DNA of 64,000 bases from Fulvivirga imtechensis AK7. GTDB taxonomy: Bacteria > Bacteroidota > Bacteroidia > Cytophagales > Cyclobacteriaceae. The DNA is taken from contig NZ_AMZN01000002.1 in the NCBI RefSeq assembly GCF_000331535.1, forward strand, positions 83,468 to 147,467. Reading direction: 5' to 3'. Made by a program: the position numbers and the translations under genes. Position 1 is the stretch's first letter. Every line of letters begins with the position of its first letter. Below are positions 7,926-17,544 of the stretch, piece after piece. Below the pieces are notes generated by a model. That model did not search any database and was not told where the DNA came from. It worked only from the letters and a program-made list of their open reading frames with translations.

Positions 7926-10820
7926 TTACTTCTTTATAAAAGACTTAGTCACCACCTCATTTTTTGTCTGAATTTTCACAAAATGAAGACCGTTCACCAA
8001 CTGGCTAATGTTTAAAGATACTTCCTGCTGATTTTCATACTTGAGTATCATCTGATTTCTTCCAGTGGTATCATAGATCCTTATCTCGGTTATATCTTCT
8101 GGCAATCCTGCTATGGTTACTCTGTCGTTAGCCGGGTTTGGGAACAAAACAGTTTGAGCGAAGGCTGGTTTGCCTTTATTCTCAACTTCCTCCTCCATGG
8201 TGCCTGTTCTTGCACTACTACCACTGCCACACTGGCCTACAACAAAGCTCTTTTTGTTATTTAGCGTATTATTTTCTCCTCCTTCCGGCAGGCTGTAAGT
8301 GTAATAGTAATAAATAGTTTGCCCTGAAGAGGCGGTGATCTGATACGGAGTATTGGGAGAAACAGTATAGCCAGGGTAGGTGCCGTCAGGAGAGGTGCTA
8401 TAGTATAAAATACTTATTGATGACCCCACGCCTGATCTTTCCGGTATAAATGTTAATGACGGATTGCTGCTTTTGTTGCTAATTTCAACGGAGAAATCTG
8501 CGTTGACGTTTGTATTGCAGCCGGTGCTGGTTGTTTCAGTGCTGAATTCAATCCAGTTGATGTTCCAGCCACCCGAATTTGCCGTAAGCCTGATGGTCTG
8601 GTCTCCGGCTGATAGATTAACAGTAGTACTGATGGTAGTCCAGTTTTGCCATCCTCCTGTGGCATTGAAAGAGGTTGTCTGCAAGCTGTTTCCATTTTCA
8701 GCGATAGTTATGTTGCCCCCGGCGCTCTCGCTGGACACCCTGTAGCTCACAGCATAGGTACCGGTGACGGGTACGCTAATTTCATATTCCAGCCAGTCTG
8801 CCGCATCTATCGATCCCACGTTTTGTCCTCCTCCGGTGTCGGTAGTGCTTTCTAGCTGGATGCCACTCATGGCAGTATAGTCTTCTGCCTGTATGGTAGC
8901 AGGAATAGCAACATGACTTCCTGTGTTTCCATCATCGCCACATTCACCGGCTACAAAGCTTTGCTTGTTGTTAAGGGTGTTGTTTTCTCCGCCCTCCGGC
9001 AGGCTGTAGGTGTAATAGTAGTAAATGGTTTGTCCTGCAGTGGTATTGATCTGATAGGGCACATCGGGTGAAACCAGGTAACCCGGATAAGTGCCATCTG
9101 GTGATGTGCTGTAATATAAGATACAAGTTGGTGCGCCTACTCCGGATCTTTCAGGTACAAACGTAAGGGATGTGGCGCCCTCATCGTTGCCGATATTGAC
9201 GGAGAAGTCATCATTTACCACAGTGTTACAATCACCTCCAACACCATTCACCGTTACGGAAAATGTTTGAGTACTTTCGCAGCCTTCGGTGTTGTTATAT
9301 CTGGCTGTGTAGTCGCCTGCTTCAGTAGCCTGGATATTACTAATGACTACTTCCCTGGTGGTAGCGCTGAAATTGTTGGGACCACTCCAGTTCCAAGAGC
9401 CACTACTTGCGGGTTGAGGGGAGAGTGTCACCGATCCACCTGCGTCAAGTGAAGCGGAAGACGTCTGCTCCATAGCAGCTCCATTTATACTCAAATAAGG
9501 GATAATGGTAGTGGGGGTACACTGGGTGTCATCATATGGCCCCAGGTTAATGATCACTTTTGTTGGTTCCGGTGTGTGAACTGACGATGAGTACGACCAT
9601 ACATCGTCATAAGCAAAGCCATAGGAAAGCTGGTTGAGGCTGATGCCCTGTTGATGCCAGAACTTGGCATAATGGTTGCAAGGCGACTGTTGATAGTAGG
9701 TAGAGGCATCGGACCAGTCTTGCAACCCTACATTGGGTGTAGAGACATCGATAACGTGGCGGTTGAGTGCGGCACAGATCTGCGCCTGAACCAGCAGATC
9801 GGTAGTAGCATCCTGCACTACGTTATCCAAAACCCCTTTGCCTTCAAAAGCTTCCTGGGTGGTTGGGCGTCTGGTAATGATAGCCTTTCGCCCCATAAAA
9901 GCAGGGGATATGCTCTCCATAACCAGTTGCTCTCCCTGCACACGCCCCTGCCATACTCCGGCATCTCCCGAGTCAAATATAAGGTCTTCGGTGGCATATT
10001 TTGCCCAAATAGCGTCAATATATGGCTTCATGTAATTAACATAAGGTCCGGGATCAGGCATGGTGCCTACGGAACCATCGGCAAATTCCGGTGTTTTTGA
10101 TGGTGCCGTGATTTTCCCCGTTTCAGGGTCAAGACATCCCTGGAATTCCACAGGGACACTGGCTTGAAAAGCTGCAACAATTTCTTCGTGAGCGGCCACT
10201 TCACCCACCCTTTTAAAATAGCCGTCAGCGCCATATAGCTCCATCCCGATAGGATACTGATAGGCATCCACCCGTGTGGTATTGGCGAACATACCATACT
10301 GGTTATTAGTCAATTCGATGATCTCATAGGCAATTCCCTGGTTGGGGTCCGTGGGGTCAGTATGGTTTGGGGCAGTATAGCCTTTTGGAGCACCTGAAGC
10401 GCCAAAAAAATAAAAATACAGTTGTTCTCCTCTTGAGATATAGATCCTGCAACCCTGAATGGGAGGGACCAGCACCGTTTTATCCGGTATTTCACTGAGC
10501 CTTTTGAAGCAGTCAGCATACATGCCATTCAGCCCCGGACCCTGATTGCCCCCGTAAACCGGCCCCTGAACCGTGTTATATGAAGATGACATAGGCAATT
10601 GAGAACCAGTGACCGGATCTATCCAGATATGGTTGCTCGGCGAAGCAAGGTCTTCACCTACTATGGCTACAAAATATTCTTCGTCCGCCACCTCAGAATT
10701 GTTTTCTATGGTAAATGGCACGGAAACCTGTGCCCTGGCTGTACCAGATATTAAAGCCAGCAGTAACACGGCTAAAGTCAATCTACAGAAGTGCGTTATA
10801 TAAATAGGAAAATGTTTCAT
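7926..10820 (-). CDS. Secreted GH64 beta-1,3-glucanase with CBM modules and T9SS tail
   Basis: A 964-residue modular secreted enzyme. After a signal peptide (ends SGTARAQ, about residue 31) comes a GH64 domain (about 32-430), recognised by VPFTIENNS, a CRIYISRGEQLYFYF region and the C-terminal part with WSDASTYYQQSPCNHYAKFW. GH64 enzymes release laminaripentaose from beta-1,3-glucan. Then follow an Ig/PKD-like domain (about 440-530), a ~95-residue CBM56-like module (about 533-630, ending LPEGGENNTLNNKQSF), a CBM6 (about 640-765), a second CBM56-like copy (about 770-865), and a sorting domain starting FPNPANDR. The repeated module is also present twice in the GH81 protein. It is transcribed in the same direction as its two glucanase neighbours, but wide gaps with repeats suggest separate promoters. 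Confidence 0.9.
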   Translation of the reverse strand: MKHFPIYITHFCRLTLAVLLLALISGTARAQVSVPFTIENNSEVADEEYFVAIVGEDLASPSNHIWIDPVTGSQLPMSSSYNTVQGPVYGGNQGPGLNGMYADCFKRLSEIPDKTVLVPPIQGCRIYISRGEQLYFYFFGASGAPKGYTAPNHTDPTDPNQGIAYEIIELTNNQYGMFANTTRVDAYQYPIGMELYGADGYFKRVGEVAAHEEIVAAFQASVPVEFQGCLDPETGKITAPSKTPEFADGSVGTMPDPGPYVNYMKPYIDAIWAKYATEDLIFDSGDAGVWQGRVQGEQLVMESISPAFMGRKAIITRRPTTQEAFEGKGVLDNVVQDATTDLLVQAQICAALNRHVIDVSTPNVGLQDWSDASTYYQQSPCNHYAKFWHQQGISLNQLSYGFAYDDVWSYSSSVHTPEPTKVIINLGPYDDTQCTPTTIIPYLSINGAAMEQTSSASLDAGGSVTLSPQPASSGSWNWSGPNNFSATTREVVISNIQATEAGDYTARYNNTEGCESTQTFSVTVNGVGGDCNTVVNDDFSVNIGNDEGATSLTFVPERSGVGAPTCILYYSTSPDGTYPGYLVSPDVPYQINTTAGQTIYYYYTYSLPEGGENNTLNNKQSFVAGECGDDGNTGSHVAIPATIQAEDYTAMSGIQLESTTDTGGGQNVGSIDAADWLEYEISVPVTGTYAVSYRVSSESAGGNITIAENGNSLQTTSFNATGGWQNWTTISTTVNLSAGDQTIRLTANSGGWNINWIEFSTETTSTGCNTNVNADFSVEISNKSSNPSLTFIPERSGVGSSISILYYSTSPDGTYPGYTVSPNTPYQITASSGQTIYYYYTYSLPEGGENNTLNNKKSFVVGQCGSGSSARTGTMEEEVENKGKPAFAQTVLFPNPANDRVTIAGLPEDITEIRIYDTTGRNQMILKYENQQEVSLNISQLVNGLHFVKIQTKNEVVTKSFIKK

Positions 10821-11087
10821 AGGAGTTTGTTTTTAGTTGGTGAAAAGCCGGGGAGGAGGGGTGGCTTCCCGGCATTGGTTTTAGATGTATTTTTTTTAAT
10901 AAGAATCTGATTGTCAGCTATAAAGCAATAAAATGATAGTCTCCTGACCTGTTACAGAGTACCGTAATGTTCTTAAGCTAAGAAAGGAAATCTTCTAAGA
11001 AGTACAGTCATCTCGCCTGTCACGAGCTTTAACTTAAGAGCATTGAAGAGTCCCCGGCTCAAGGCCAGGGACTGTGCTTCTCAATAT

Positions 11088-14000
11088 TTACCTCTTAATA
11101 AAAGACCGCGTCACAATATCAGTTTTAGTTTGTATTCTGATAAAGTGAAGCCCTTCTGTAAGGTGCCTGATATCGAGAGATACCTCTTTCACGCTGGCAG
11201 GTCGGGAGATCAACTGATCTCTGCCTGTAGCGTCATACACAGCTATTTCGGTTACGTCTTCCGGAAGGCCGGCTATGGTCAACCTGTCATTGGCAGGATT
11301 AGGGAAGAGAACAAGATGTTCAAACTGCGGACCGCCTTTTCTAAGCGCTTCGGTTTCTAAAGTGCCGGTTCTGGCCCCGCTTCCTCCGCTGCAATTGCCC
11401 ACAACGAAGCTCTTTTTATTGTTGAGCGTATTGTTCTCACCACCCTCCGGTAAACTATAAGTATAATAGTAGTATATAGTTTGTCCTGCGCTGGCATTGA
11501 TCTGGTAAGGTGCATTAGCAGAAACAAGATATCCCGGATAAGAACCTGTAGGAGATGTACCATAGTACAAAATGCATGTTGGTGCGCCTACTCCTGATCT
11601 TACAGGTATAAAAGTCAAAGAAGGGTTGCTGGCATCATTACTTACCACCACTGAAAAATCTGCGTTAACGGTCACATTGCAGCCATTGCCATTGGAAGTA
11701 GTGTCGGATGCATCAGTAGTGAACTCAAACCAATTGAAGTTCCACCCGCCAGCGGTGGCCGTAAGCCGGATAGTCTGATCACCGGCAGAAAGCGCTACTG
11801 TCGTATTCACGGTTGTCCATTCCTGCCAGCCTCCTGTGGCGCTGAAGCTGGTCGTTTCAAGTGCAGTTCCGTTTTGAGCAATAGTTATGGCACCACCGGC
11901 TGTTTCGCTGGCTACCCTGTAGTTGACATAATAGGTGCCACTAGCAGGTACACTGATCTCATATTCCATCCAGTCGCCAGTGTCTATCCATCCCACATTT
12001 TGTCCACCATCTGTATCTGAGGTCTCTTCTACCTGAATTCCGCTCATTTCAGTATAATCCTCTGCCTGGATCAAGGCAGGGATGGGCACTCCAGTATTGG
12101 TATCACCGTTGCCGCATTCTCCTACTACAAAATTCTGCTTGTTGTTGAAGGTATTGTTTTCACCACCTTCAGGCACATTGTAGGTGTAGTAGTAATAAAT
12201 GGTCTGTCCCGCGCTGGCATTGATCTGGTACGGGGTATTGGCCGATACCAGGTAGCCAGGGTAAGCGCCGTCCGGTGAAGTGCTGTAGTAAAGAATACAA
12301 GTAGTAGAAGCCACACCGGAACGTTCCGGTACGAAGGTCATTGACGGATTAGTTGCATCTCCTGTGATATCGACTGAGAAGTCGGCATTTACCGTGGCGC
12401 TACAATTATCACCATTATCATCATCATCGTCATCATCATCCGATGACTGGTTTGTAGTGCCTGCTACTGACGCCTGAGGTGAAGTAGCATTTTGGCTGTC
12501 AACAGCTTCTACCTGCATATCATAGGATGTGTTTGGTGATAATCCTGTAAAAGTGTAGGAAGTGCCGGTGGTATTATCTGCAAGCGTATTGTTGAGGTAC
12601 ACATTATATCCGCTCAGGTTATTTTCCGCATCCGTTGAAGCATTCCAGGAGATGCTCAGGCTGCTGGTGGTTGTGTTGGTTACCTGTAGTCCTGTCGGAG
12701 TAGTGGGAGGGGTGTTGCCGCCGCCATTATAATCGCCTGTTCTGGTGAATGTAATTCTTCCCAGGTTGTAAACTCCAGAATTAAAAGTGATGCGGAGAAT
12801 GTGACTGCCTGAAGGGACATTGACATCAGAGATTGTTACAGCCTCGTAGTTATCCCAACTGCCTGTGAGCGGTGTGGAATTAACCAAGCCTACGGTATTA
12901 CAATCCAGATCAAGGCTTACAGAGCCACTTGTGCCTCCTTGTGCTTGATTGGAAGCTATGTTCAACGCTATATCATACTTTCCTGAAGTGGCATTAAGGC
13001 TATACTCGACCCATTCTCCGGCTGCTATCCATCCGATTGAGGTCCCCTGAGAAGTGGATGTAGCGGCATCTACCTCATCTTCAGGCCGGAAATTAGCTTC
13101 ATAAACATTTGGATCCACATCATAATATGATATACCATTTCCTCCCTTATCATACCAACCAGATTCAAAAGTGCCAGGCACTACATGTGCTGATGAATAG
13201 GGCTCCTGGCTACCCAATCCCACGATCACGCGGTAGATGTTTGAAATTTCAAAACCAGAGCCTACATAAGCTTTTGCAATGTAAGTGTAAACACCGTCTG
13301 CGGAAAACGACTGCGGAAGCTCATATGGTGCGGAATTGTCTGTGGCTATTGAGACTCCGTTACGGAAAAATTCTACATAGGAGACGCCCGATCCTGTGAC
13401 GTTGGCTTCCAGCGTAAAATTATTATTAACGCCTGAAGTACAAGGCTCTGCAATCACCCCGGGGGCGCTGATAGAAATGGAAGCTCCTGTGTCTTTGCTT
13501 GTGGCCATTTCTCCGGCAGGAACGTATAAAGATGCGCCATCCGAGAAATGTACAGTGATTGCAGAATTACCATAGTTATGCGCTACATAAGTTTTTTCAC
13601 CGTTCTTATCAAAAACCGCTGCGATAGGATAATCAGCAGTTATTTCATTAGCTACATGGCCCAGTGCGTTCATGGTATGTAGCCAGTGGTAGGTTTGTGC
13701 ATCGGAAATTCCGACTTTTACTTCCCGGTTGGGATAGCTGTCGTACAGGCTTATGGCTTGTTCGGGATCAACAAAAGCCAGGAAGCTCCAGTAGGTGTCA
13801 TACCAAAGGTTAGGATTGGCCACATTGTTCAGTACTTGCGTTTTTGAGGTCATGCCATTCCATACCTCCTGCACGTAATCCAGGTCATATCCCATATACA
13901 GCGCACCACCATGAATAGGGTATAGTTGTATACCATACGAAGCAGCAATGTCTGATGTCCACCACGTGCCATTGTCGTAGCCGGCATTCCAGATGCGGGC

Positions 14001-15845
14001 GATCATCTCATGGGCATATTCCGGCTGGAAGGTTCTGTCATGGATATCGAACCAGTATTCCTGGATGGCGGTAATCTCGGTTGTATAAAGATAGATGCCG
14101 AGGTCCCTGATCCCGGTATTGTTGGTGATCGTACCCCAATGGATCAGAGAAGCATTGAATTGCATTGATTCTGAGGTGGACTCCTGGTCGTTGCCGAAAG
14201 GTTCGGTAGCAAAGCCGTTGGCCCATGCATGGCCTGAGTATGGACTGAAGTTCCTTAGGAAAGGGAACATACTGTCAGTTTTGCTTGGGTTTCCGGCATC
14301 TCTTACCAGCATATTGATCATTTCCCCCCAATTGTTGGCCCATCCAGGTCTAAACTGCTCCAGAGCTGAGGCTGCATGGATGAAATAGCCCCAGTGGAAA
14401 TGGTGATCGTTCAAATTGACATCCTGTCTGTGCCCGGCGGGGTATCCCAGCAGTGCATTCCAGGTATCGTTATAATAAAACAAGAAAGCTACTTCACCAC
14501 CTTCGGCTGTCAGCCAGTCCTCGAGCCGCTCCTGCACAGTGTCAAGCAGTTTGTCTCTGGCTTCAATATGTCCGATTTGGTCAGCAATGCGAGCGGCCTG
14601 GATCAGCCGGTTCATATTCTGTCCCTCGTTGTAAGAGTCTGTCCAGCCGGGAAGGCCTTCGCCCTTGATGCCATCTACTTTGTTGTAAAGACTGGTGATG
14701 TCGAAACCATTGCTGTATTTGGCCAGGTCCGGCAGGGTAGGGAGTACCCCACTGAACTTATTTTCCACGGTGAAGGAGTTACCGCCCAGCATCTTCAATT
14801 CACCTCTTACGCTCGGATAGGTGGCCAGGCTGGGCTGTGGAGACCCAGCTCCCAGATGCGCCCATTGATGGGGGAGAAGACCCAACAAGGCCTCATTGTA
14901 GCTTCCTTCTTTTACATCAGGGGTAACGGTAAAGGTTGTGGTGACCGTTGAGGTATTTTCATTGTAGCTCCAGTCGACAGACGTTTCTGCCGGAAATACA
15001 TAGGCATACTTCTCATAATTAGCAATGAACGCATTAATATCCATTCCTGGTGGCACCAGGGCCATTGACCAGTAATTTTTTCCGGCTAGTGAAGAAGTGA
15101 ATGCGCCACCACTACCGGACCAGGTAGAGCCGGCCGGTCCAAATACCACGTAATTTGAATTATTCATGTTGTTCTGTATCAACAGCTTGTTGCCGGAAAC
15201 GGATACTCCCGGTGCATTGAAGTTCACTTCTACCCGGGCTGTATTGCCCGATCCTTTGGTGAAGTATACAAATGGCATACCCATGCCCATGGTGGCCGAG
15301 AAGTTATTGCTACCGGAAGCCCAGTTGGCTGTAACAGTCCAGTCGGAGAAATCTGAAATAGTAGATTGTGAAGCGCTGAGGCCGGATACACCGACTTTAA
15401 TGGCGTCCACTGCACTCATCGGTTCGCGATACTCGTTTGCCGATGAAGACAAAGGAATGGTGTAGTTGACAACCAAACCTTCGGTTTCTGACCTAAATGA
15501 CAGCGGGTAGTTAAACGCCTGTCCACCATGGTCATTCTTTACCAGATTAGACCACCAGTCATTGGTAGGCACCGGTTTTGTTGCGGCTACTCCGGATACC
15601 TTTGGAGTACCGGAGGGAAATTCATTTCTTCCTGCCTCATCAGTGCCCGGAAATGCAGTGGTGTAGCTGCCACTACCCACCGGAACGATCTGGGCACTGA
15701 GTTGAAATGATAAAACTGTTATAAACAGCGAGGTTAAATAGGTTTTAAGTGGGGTTGTTTTTGCAAACGTTTGCCGAAGCAGGCCGGCTAAAGTTCTGAC
15801 CAGATTCCCAAAGGAATTCCAGCCAATTGTAATAATTGGTTTCAT
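11088..15845 (-). CDS. Secreted GH81 endo-beta-1,3-glucanase, multimodular, with T9SS tail
   Basis: A 1585-residue enzyme. The signal peptide hydrophobic core lies late (about residues 36-48, cut near LSAQ), after a long basic n-region with no alternative start. The GH81 catalytic domain (about 60-790) shows TNDWWSNL, LNDHHFHWGYF near 480 and the glutamate-rich GNDQESTSESMQF near 555, typical of family 81. Downstream modules in order: an Ig-like domain (805-885), a CBM6-like domain (895-1030), FnIII (1045-1130), an eight-Asp linker (about 1138), a CBM56-like module, a CBM6, a second CBM56-like module, and a sorting domain beginning FPNPANDR and ending RSFIKR. It would cut insoluble beta-1,3-glucan internally, complementing GH16 and GH64. 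A 12-bp palindrome in its 5' coding region is described separately. Confidence 0.93.
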   Translation of the reverse strand: MKPIITIGWNSFGNLVRTLAGLLRQTFAKTTPLKTYLTSLFITVLSFQLSAQIVPVGSGSYTTAFPGTDEAGRNEFPSGTPKVSGVAATKPVPTNDWWSNLVKNDHGGQAFNYPLSFRSETEGLVVNYTIPLSSSANEYREPMSAVDAIKVGVSGLSASQSTISDFSDWTVTANWASGSNNFSATMGMGMPFVYFTKGSGNTARVEVNFNAPGVSVSGNKLLIQNNMNNSNYVVFGPAGSTWSGSGGAFTSSLAGKNYWSMALVPPGMDINAFIANYEKYAYVFPAETSVDWSYNENTSTVTTTFTVTPDVKEGSYNEALLGLLPHQWAHLGAGSPQPSLATYPSVRGELKMLGGNSFTVENKFSGVLPTLPDLAKYSNGFDITSLYNKVDGIKGEGLPGWTDSYNEGQNMNRLIQAARIADQIGHIEARDKLLDTVQERLEDWLTAEGGEVAFLFYYNDTWNALLGYPAGHRQDVNLNDHHFHWGYFIHAASALEQFRPGWANNWGEMINMLVRDAGNPSKTDSMFPFLRNFSPYSGHAWANGFATEPFGNDQESTSESMQFNASLIHWGTITNNTGIRDLGIYLYTTEITAIQEYWFDIHDRTFQPEYAHEMIARIWNAGYDNGTWWTSDIAASYGIQLYPIHGGALYMGYDLDYVQEVWNGMTSKTQVLNNVANPNLWYDTYWSFLAFVDPEQAISLYDSYPNREVKVGISDAQTYHWLHTMNALGHVANEITADYPIAAVFDKNGEKTYVAHNYGNSAITVHFSDGASLYVPAGEMATSKDTGASISISAPGVIAEPCTSGVNNNFTLEANVTGSGVSYVEFFRNGVSIATDNSAPYELPQSFSADGVYTYIAKAYVGSGFEISNIYRVIVGLGSQEPYSSAHVVPGTFESGWYDKGGNGISYYDVDPNVYEANFRPEDEVDAATSTSQGTSIGWIAAGEWVEYSLNATSGKYDIALNIASNQAQGGTSGSVSLDLDCNTVGLVNSTPLTGSWDNYEAVTISDVNVPSGSHILRITFNSGVYNLGRITFTRTGDYNGGGNTPPTTPTGLQVTNTTTSSLSISWNASTDAENNLSGYNVYLNNTLADNTTGTSYTFTGLSPNTSYDMQVEAVDSQNATSPQASVAGTTNQSSDDDDDDDDNGDNCSATVNADFSVDITGDATNPSMTFVPERSGVASTTCILYYSTSPDGAYPGYLVSANTPYQINASAGQTIYYYYTYNVPEGGENNTFNNKQNFVVGECGNGDTNTGVPIPALIQAEDYTEMSGIQVEETSDTDGGQNVGWIDTGDWMEYEISVPASGTYYVNYRVASETAGGAITIAQNGTALETTSFSATGGWQEWTTVNTTVALSAGDQTIRLTATAGGWNFNWFEFTTDASDTTSNGNGCNVTVNADFSVVVSNDASNPSLTFIPVRSGVGAPTCILYYGTSPTGSYPGYLVSANAPYQINASAGQTIYYYYTYSLPEGGENNTLNNKKSFVVGNCSGGSGARTGTLETEALRKGGPQFEHLVLFPNPANDRLTIAGLPEDVTEIAVYDATGRDQLISRPASVKEVSLDIRHLTEGLHFIRIQTKTDIVTRSFIKR
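15763..15774. promoter_or_regulatory. Palindrome GCAAACGTTTGC inside GH81 5' coding end, LacI-type operator candidate
   Basis: A perfect 12-bp palindrome with the centre CG and AAACGTTT core typical of LacI/GalR-family operators. It lies about 24-28 codons inside the GH81 gene. The identical 12-mer is upstream of the alpha-amylase gene (26452-26463). I noticed no third copy. An intragenic operator could block elongation, or transcription may start nearby. Confidence 0.45.
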
Positions 15846-16096
15846 AGGTGTATGGGTTGGGTTGAAAAATAAATTCTAAACCCAATTTTCCAATAAAACC
15901 CATCAAATGAAAATCAACGGCTACTACAAAGACTCACCGTATTGTGTTTTGTACTACATCAAAAATACATCATTTAAGTTCAAAAACAGTTCCGGGAGGC
16001 TCATGAGTAGGTTTTATTATTGCTTTGAGTTTTCTTTTTTTAACATAAAGGGGTGGTAAGCCACACCAGGCAGTCAGCTTTGAAATGCAGCTCTCC

Positions 16097-16891
16097 CTAT
16101 ATTTGATAGTTCTTTTTTAACATATTTTCAAACAAAAATGAAGGAAGTATTCTTTTGATGACCACCGCAAATTTTTCCTTCGTTTTACCTACCCGGTAAG
16201 TTCTTTTTAACCTCTTGGCATGAATAAGCTTTTCTACCAGAATCGCAATATCACGCGGATCCAATCCTTTGCTTACACTGTCGTTGATCACCTTGGTAGC
16301 TCTTGTGAAGCTTTCCTGATAAGGAGAATCCGAAGGCATAGCTGCTTTAAGGCGGTTTTTCTCAATGTCGGTCGCCACTCCTCCCGGTTGAATGCTACAT
16401 AACCGGATGCCAAAACTTCCCAGTTCTATTCTCAAAGCTTCGGTAAGCCGGTCAACTGCAGCCTTGCTGGCGCTGTATGGGGCCCGGTAGGGCAGCCCCA
16501 TCTCCGAACCTATTGAACTGATGTTAATGATCTTGCCATCACCTTTTTTTCTCATAAAAGGAATAACAGCCTGACATACATTCACCATACCTACAACATT
16601 AGTGTTAAACAGCTTCTTTATATCATCTGCAGGAATATATTCCAGGGCTCCCAATATACCTATGCCTGCATTATTGATAACCGCGTCAATATGTCCATGC
16701 TGCTGTATTATTAATTCAACGCCGGTTCTTACGCTTGAAATATCGGTCACGTCCATCGTGATAGTATTAAAACCGTATTCACCGGTTTGAATGCTTCTTG
16801 ATGTGCCGTAGACCACATGTCCTTTACTACTGAGGTGATCAGCGATTACCTGACCAATACCGGAAGATGCTCCTGTAACAAGTACAACCAT
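16097..16891 (-). CDS. SDR family NAD(P)-dependent oxidoreductase
   Basis: A 264-residue classical short-chain dehydrogenase/reductase. The nucleotide-binding motif TGASSGIG is at residues 7-14, NNAG follows near residue 89, and the catalytic Ser and the YSASK tetrad (Tyr and Lys) lie around 139-156. After the core, the sequence IQPGGVATDIE fits the cofactor/substrate loop of classical SDRs. Length and motifs are complete, so it should be an active soluble reductase or dehydrogenase. The substrate cannot be told. It is a single gene between the GH81 gene and a dispersed repeat. Confidence 0.9.
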   Translation of the reverse strand: MVVLVTGASSGIGQVIADHLSSKGHVVYGTSRSIQTGEYGFNTITMDVTDISSVRTGVELIIQQHGHIDAVINNAGIGILGALEYIPADDIKKLFNTNVVGMVNVCQAVIPFMRKKGDGKIINISSIGSEMGLPYRAPYSASKAAVDRLTEALRIELGSFGIRLCSIQPGGVATDIEKNRLKAAMPSDSPYQESFTRATKVINDSVSKGLDPRDIAILVEKLIHAKRLKRTYRVGKTKEKFAVVIKRILPSFLFENMLKKNYQI

Positions 16892-16959
16892 TTTTATGCC
16901 TTAAGTTTTTGGGTCTGTAAAGGCATAAAAATACGAGAAGTTGACACAATAAATAATTA

Positions 16960-17103
16960 GTGACTTTAAGAAAACGCCAATGTCTGCGTTACGCTCGCCC
17001 CAAAAATGCTCACGTACCTCAGTACGCTCCGCTTTTTGGCACTTCGTCCCGCCCTTTGGCGGGAACGTTTTCTTAAAGCCACTTAGAGTTTTCTTAGAGG
17101 CAC
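16960..17103. repeat. Dispersed TIR repeat, copy A
   Basis: A 144-bp non-coding element beginning GTGACTTTAAGAAAACG and ending GTTTTCTTAGAGGCAC. It is flanked on both sides by the hexamer TAATTA (16954-16959, 17104-17109), a likely target duplication. An inner arm, CGTTTTCTTAAAGCCAC, pairs with the left end. Its right duplication overlaps the stop codon of the lipoprotein gene at 17107. Reverse-strand translation gives an open but spurious peptide containing NADIGVFLK. Confidence 0.85.
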
Positions 17104-17106
17104 TAA

Positions 17107-17472
17107 TTAATCGGGGCAACTTGAATCATCAAACTTCTGTCCGTATAATATAAGCTCAATAGTTTCATCCCCGTCAGCAGTGATAGGGCCTCTTTCGGCT
17201 TCGCTGGCTTCACGGGCTGAAAAATAGAACTCGTCACCTTCTTTTCTAAAATCTACCGGTATATTTAACAGTTCTACCACGTTAGCATGCCCTTGCCAGG
17301 TGACAGAAAGTGGTATCGGGTCTTCCAGGCTCACGGCCAGGCCACCTCCGGAAGACCTGATCTTACCAATAGTTTCTCCCTTGAGGCAATCGTACCTCGC
17401 CAGGTCTCCGTCATCATCGTCAGAAGAGCAGGACATTAAAGCCAACAGCACTATTACAAATATCTTTTTCAT
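17107..17472 (-). CDS. Small predicted lipoprotein of unknown function
   Basis: 121 residues. The N-terminus MKKIFVIVLLALMSC is a lipoprotein signal with Cys15 as the lipidation site, followed by an acidic SSDDDDGD linker. In Bacteroidota such an acidic stretch just after the Cys often goes with surface export. The rest is probably a small beta-rich domain; two further Cys (in YDCLKG and SSCPD) could pair. No family is recognised. The stop codon lies inside the target duplication of repeat copy A, so the C-terminal end was possibly set by that insertion. Confidence 0.75.
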   Translation of the reverse strand: MKKIFVIVLLALMSCSSDDDDGDLARYDCLKGETIGKIRSSGGGLAVSLEDPIPLSVTWQGHANVVELLNIPVDFRKEGDEFYFSAREASEAERGPITADGDETIELILYGQKFDDSSCPD

Positions 17473-17544
17473 TTTGAATGTCTCCTTTTATCTAAGACAC
17501 CTGATTAAGGCTATTTGTTCTGGACCGGGGCTGATTTTGCAGAC

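Noticed and set aside
14376..14951. 191-codon plus-strand frame inside the GH81 gene
   Set aside because: Shadow frame opposite the conserved catalytic domain.
6099..15845. Full polysaccharide-utilisation locus with SusC/SusD
   Set aside because: No TonB-dependent receptor or SusD-like gene occurs near the glucanases in this window.
16901..17119. 72-codon minus-strand frame over repeat copy A
   Set aside because: It is just the repeat read in one frame (contains NADIGVFLK); the same peptide pattern appears from other copies and has no gene context.
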